From positions 1 through 6,420 of the forward strand of contig JAPLNJ010000307.1 of the NCBI GenBank assembly GCA_026692885.1: DNA of 6,420 nucleotides, written 5' to 3'. Numbering within the stretch: the stretch's first letter is position 1; every line of letters begins with the position of its first letter. Of the stretch, positions 3,640 through 6,420 are shown one piece after another. The notes beneath the pieces are model-generated. The model had not been told where the DNA came from and did no database searches. It worked only from the letters and a program-made list of their open reading frames with translations. This DNA comes from Planctomycetota bacterium (GTDB lineage: Bacteria > Planctomycetota > Planctomycetia > Pirellulales > Pirellulaceae). A program made the position numbers and the translations under genes.

Positions 3640-5715
3640 TCAAGGCACCGCCTTCGCCTTCACCGTGTCATCGACATAGATGGCCGGGACGACAATGTCA
3701 TATTTGAGGGGTGGCTTCCCGATGTGAGCCGACAAGACGGCGGTTCCCGTGAAATTCTCGGCATGCAGCTGGATCGCGGCTGGGAAATAGGCGTTCGGGA
3801 CGGCGAAGGGAAGGTAGGTGTCCACCTGGGTCCAGTGCAGGATCTGAACCAGGTTATGCGTTCCGCTCTGGCCATTATCGCTGCCATTGCGCAAGCCCAA
3901 CCGGATCTGATCGGTGATATGGATGCCGTCAATATCCAGCTCAACATTCGGGTGGATATAATGGCTGTGCCCTTCGCCAAAATAGTTGGCCCGGCCTCTC
4001 ACGAAAACAGAGCCGTGGTCGAACATCGCGACCACCTTCGGACTCAGCGGCCCGGCAATTTCATCCTGCTTATTCAGGGGCGCGACGCCGACTTTGGCGT
4101 TGTTTCGATTGGAAGGACTGCGAGCGTAAACGCCGATGTACAGCGGCATGTCGATCTTCCTGCCATCCGACTGAACTAGAATCGGATGATTCATGTCGAT
4201 GAGGCACTTGATTGTGCCGGGAGTAGAGTTTGGGTTGTCGGTGGTGAGCATGGGCTGCCCGCTCTCCGCGTGCCAGGCCGATGCTTGGAAATCGATTGCC
4301 GACGTATCGAAGCCCTTTGCGGGAACCAGCCGAATCCCGTGCGGCGTTCCGTCGGCGAGGTTGACGGCCGGCGGATTATGGACCACCATTTTTCCGTGGG
4401 AGTATTTATCCAACCCATGAGTGTCGGCCGGCCAATACTCGACCACGGCATCCCCTTCCGAAGGCGGATACAATTGGAGATACGGCTGGGTATTCCAGTA
4501 GGGGTCGTAGGAAGTGGCGTCGCAAAAGCTGAACTCGTCGTTCTCGACCGTCAAATAGGTGAAGCCGCTTTTGGTTACGAGTCGCGTCGCGCTGAATGGG
4601 CCTTTCCAGGTGGGCTTTGCGCCTCCGCGGATTCTTCCGTTTCTCACCACATAGCGTTTCACCGCCCCGTTCTGAGAGAAGATGGTCACCGGACAGCCGG
4701 CCTGGATCTCGGCATCCTGCAGCACGATTTTGAGCTTTTCGTTTCCAACGCCCCGGCCTGCCCCCTCCGTGTTCACCTCTTCGATCCCCGAATACCATCC
4801 GTACTTCAGGTTCGGCGAAAGCAGCTTGAAATTTCTCAGCACCAACCCTCTGGGGCCCGTGTTCACCGCATGAAAGCCCGTGACGTAGACTTGGGACTTG
4901 GTGGAAACGATATCCGCTCCCTCCATCTGCATGTCCCATAGCTCCACCAGGCCACCGTAATTAAGGCCATTGTAGTGGAAGTAGTCCTTCTGCCAGCCGT
5001 CAATGCCCGCCAGTTCCTCGGTCCCGAACTTTAGGATCGGAATCGTCACGTCCGCGTCGGTCGTCGTCAGGATCAGATTGCCATTGACAGTGAGCCCCTT
5101 GTAATTCGTCTGCTGCGCGCGGCAGACGGCGGAAAGCGAGGGAACGACATACGCCTGCTTGCGGGGAGCGGACCGCTGCAACTTGAGCATCTTCTTCTTG
5201 GCGGCGATGGCGCTGTCGATCGCTGCCTGGATGTCATCGAAATTGTTGCTGCCGACGAGGATCTCCTGCCTGGCCACGTTGACGAGTTGCGATTCCGGAT
5301 CGCCATAAGCGGCTCCGTTCAAGGAGTTGGACAGGGTCGCCACGCCCTTCGCCACGGCCGAAATGTAGCCGTTCCAGGCGATTGGGGCGGGCTTGTAGTC
5401 CATATAGACCCTCCCCTTCTTCACGACCACCACCTTGCCGATGTCGGTCTCCGTGAAAGGCCTTGAGGCGGTCAGCTGGTGGCCCTTCGTCGATCCGGTC
5501 AGCCTTTCAAAATCATCCCTCAAGACGCAGATCGCGATATCGTTCGTGCCGATTGCGGGACGGGTCAGGGCCGCCTCATAAGGCGCCAATGGGAGCGGGG
5601 ACTCGGCTGCTCTGGCCGAGGATAGTAATCCGAACCCTACAGCCAGGCCCCATGTGGCCAAGAGCTGAACGCGATGCCCGGTGGGTTTGGCATTTCCCTG
5701 TCTTCGGGAATTCAT
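3640..5715 (-). CDS. Secreted beta-helix (pectate-lyase-like) protein
   Basis: A 691-residue exported protein. Residues 1-37 are a signal peptide: basic start with RR, hydrophobic core LLATWGLAVGFGLLSS, and an ARA-A cleavage site; the RR is not followed by a Tat-type hydrophobic pattern. At about 85-100, FTETDIGKVVVVKKG matches the small N-terminal module often found before beta-helices in tailspike-like and pectate-lyase-like proteins. At about 158-172, NNFDDIQAAIDSAIAAKK is the helix that caps a right-handed parallel beta-helix, followed by many short strands (LTVNGNLILTT, LVLRNFKLLS, YVVRNGRIRGG, TYLTVENDEFSF). The C-terminal third is less repetitive and may be a separate beta domain. Catalytic residues cannot be assigned, so it may be a polysaccharide lyase or hydrolase, or only a binding or surface protein. 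The start is supported by AGGAAG 5 bases upstream (5721-5726). It follows the lipoprotein gene by 35 bases. Confidence 0.82.
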   Translation of the reverse strand: MNSRRQGNAKPTGHRVQLLATWGLAVGFGLLSSARAAESPLPLAPYEAALTRPAIGTNDIAICVLRDDFERLTGSTKGHQLTASRPFTETDIGKVVVVKKGRVYMDYKPAPIAWNGYISAVAKGVATLSNSLNGAAYGDPESQLVNVARQEILVGSNNFDDIQAAIDSAIAAKKKMLKLQRSAPRKQAYVVPSLSAVCRAQQTNYKGLTVNGNLILTTTDADVTIPILKFGTEELAGIDGWQKDYFHYNGLNYGGLVELWDMQMEGADIVSTKSQVYVTGFHAVNTGPRGLVLRNFKLLSPNLKYGWYSGIEEVNTEGAGRGVGNEKLKIVLQDAEIQAGCPVTIFSQNGAVKRYVVRNGRIRGGAKPTWKGPFSATRLVTKSGFTYLTVENDEFSFCDATSYDPYWNTQPYLQLYPPSEGDAVVEYWPADTHGLDKYSHGKMVVHNPPAVNLADGTPHGIRLVPAKGFDTSAIDFQASAWHAESGQPMLTTDNPNSTPGTIKCLIDMNHPILVQSDGRKIDMPLYIGVYARSPSNRNNAKVGVAPLNKQDEIAGPLSPKVVAMFDHGSVFVRGRANYFGEGHSHYIHPNVELDIDGIHITDQIRLGLRNGSDNGQSGTHNLVQILHWTQVDTYLPFAVPNAYFPAAIQLHAENFTGTAVLSAHIGKPPLKYDIVVPAIYVDDTVKAKAVP

Positions 5716-5720
5716 GAATG

Positions 5721-5726
5721 CTTCCT
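5721..5726 (-). promoter_or_regulatory. Ribosome binding site of the beta-helix gene
   Basis: AGGAAG on the minus strand, 5 bases before ATG at 5715, supports this start. Confidence 0.6.
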
Positions 5727-5750
5727 ATTCGCGGGATGACCATATGCTGC

Positions 5751-6356
5751 TCAACGAGACGGTTTCCGCCCAGGGTGCTCGACCGCCGAGGCCCCCCCAC
5801 ATTCAGAGACCCCCGCACGTTCATCTGCCTCCTTCTGAGCTTTCGCAAGGACCGTCTTGACGGAGTACGGACCCGCGAATCGCAAGAATACTGAGTCCAA
5901 GGTGGCATCTGCCTGAAGGTCGGCAAGGGCCTGGGCACGGCCGCCGTCAATCAGGTCCAGGTAATCGCTCTTCGCCTGGATATGGGAGGAAATCCAGGTC
6001 TTCGCCTCGGCAAGGTTCATCGCCTCCTCCGGCTTCAGGGACACATCCATGTGGACCGGCGCATTCCCCGCGAGGTCCCGAATCCAATGCTTATCGCGTG
6101 ACTTGGCCATGGCCTTTGCCACGCTGTAGCGGCGTCCCGTCGCGTCCATCAAGGTCATGGAACGGTAACGGTCCTGACCATTCTCGGTTGTAGTGCAAAA
6201 AGCTGCCTCATCTGGGTAGACGGCGGGACCATAGGATTCCAGCACGAGCACCGGATAGGCCAGGAGCCTAGCCGGAACAGGCTTCGGCGCACAGCCAAGA
6301 AAGGCCAACGGGACTGCCAAGGCGGACAAGCGTTTCAGGATCATCACGCATTTCAC
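5751..6356 (-). CDS. Small lipoprotein of unknown function
   Basis: A 201-residue product whose N-terminus, MILKRLSALAVPLAFLGC, is a lipoprotein signal peptide: lysine and arginine, a hydrophobic core, and a lipobox-like FLGC with the acylated cysteine at residue 22. The mature part, after a proline-rich linker (APKPVPAR), alternates strands (LLAYPVLVLESYGP, YRSMTLMDATGRRYSV) and a long helical region (PEEAMNLAEAKTWISSHIQ) with two more cysteines, one near residue 54 and one near the C-terminus. I do not recognise the family. It should be anchored in a membrane facing the periplasm or cell surface, which fits its place directly before a secreted protein. GTG at 6356 is the start given, but ATG at 6344 begins a more typical signal peptide. 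The frame stays open to the window edge, so upstream coding cannot be fully excluded. Neither start has a strong ribosome binding site. Confidence 0.7.
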   Translation of the reverse strand: MKCVMILKRLSALAVPLAFLGCAPKPVPARLLAYPVLVLESYGPAVYPDEAAFCTTTENGQDRYRSMTLMDATGRRYSVAKAMAKSRDKHWIRDLAGNAPVHMDVSLKPEEAMNLAEAKTWISSHIQAKSDYLDLIDGGRAQALADLQADATLDSVFLRFAGPYSVKTVLAKAQKEADERAGVSECGGASAVEHPGRKPSR

Positions 6357-6420
6357 TGGGATACCACCGTGAACTGAGGCTACGGCCGCGCATTTGCCCT
6401 GCCAGTAAGCGGAGAGGCCT

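Noticed and set aside
3634..4941. Two plus-strand open frames opposite the beta-helix gene
   Set aside because: They mirror the codons of the minus-strand gene, which has a signal peptide, a ribosome binding site and a clear fold signature.

Overview
The window looks like chromosomal DNA of a GC-rich, Gram-negative-type bacterium, most likely a planctomycete or a relative. This placement is an inference. It rests on a sulfatase C-terminal remnant, on a helix-turn-helix protein of a style I associate with Planctomycetes (a dense 'Y...LFFNV' segment behind a degenerate HTH), and on a secreted beta-helix protein paired with a lipoprotein. No rRNA, tRNA or other marker gene is present to confirm it. 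Every gene I can support lies on the minus strand, so the window reads right to left.

Right part (6420 to 3640): a small lipoprotein of unknown function is followed 35 bases later by a 691-residue secreted protein with the architecture of a right-handed beta-helix (pectate-lyase-like) protein. The two probably form an operon. A structured intergenic stretch (3324-3639) follows. It contains a strong bulged hairpin, a likely terminator, and then a candidate promoter and a good ribosome binding site for the next gene.

Middle part (3323 to 2122): a 295-residue cytoplasmic protein with a probable HTH, then an isolated, broken 3' end of a sulfatase gene (about 49 codons), probably a relic of a deletion.

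Hairpin-rich stretch (about 2121 to 1577): more than 500 bases without a convincing gene but packed with perfect inverted repeats. It includes three hairpins in about 110 bases, a possible H-type pseudoknot, and a 132-base segment with 12-base perfect terminal inverted repeats flanked by a 3-base direct repeat. I read this as a structured RNA, a palindromic repeat or MITE-like element, or a composite of these.

Left part (about 1576 to 1): a compact gene set. A short open frame with a CxxC motif ends inside the start of a LarE-like PP-loop sulfur transferase, which carries an unusual insertion of about 110 residues. Eleven bases after that gene a nucleotidyltransferase begins with a clear LAGGESTRF signature and runs off the window. 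No other lar gene is visible. A sulfur transferase next to a probable (sugar-)nucleotidyltransferase suggests a sulfur-modified nucleotide or sugar pathway rather than ordinary nickel-pincer cofactor synthesis, but this is a hypothesis.
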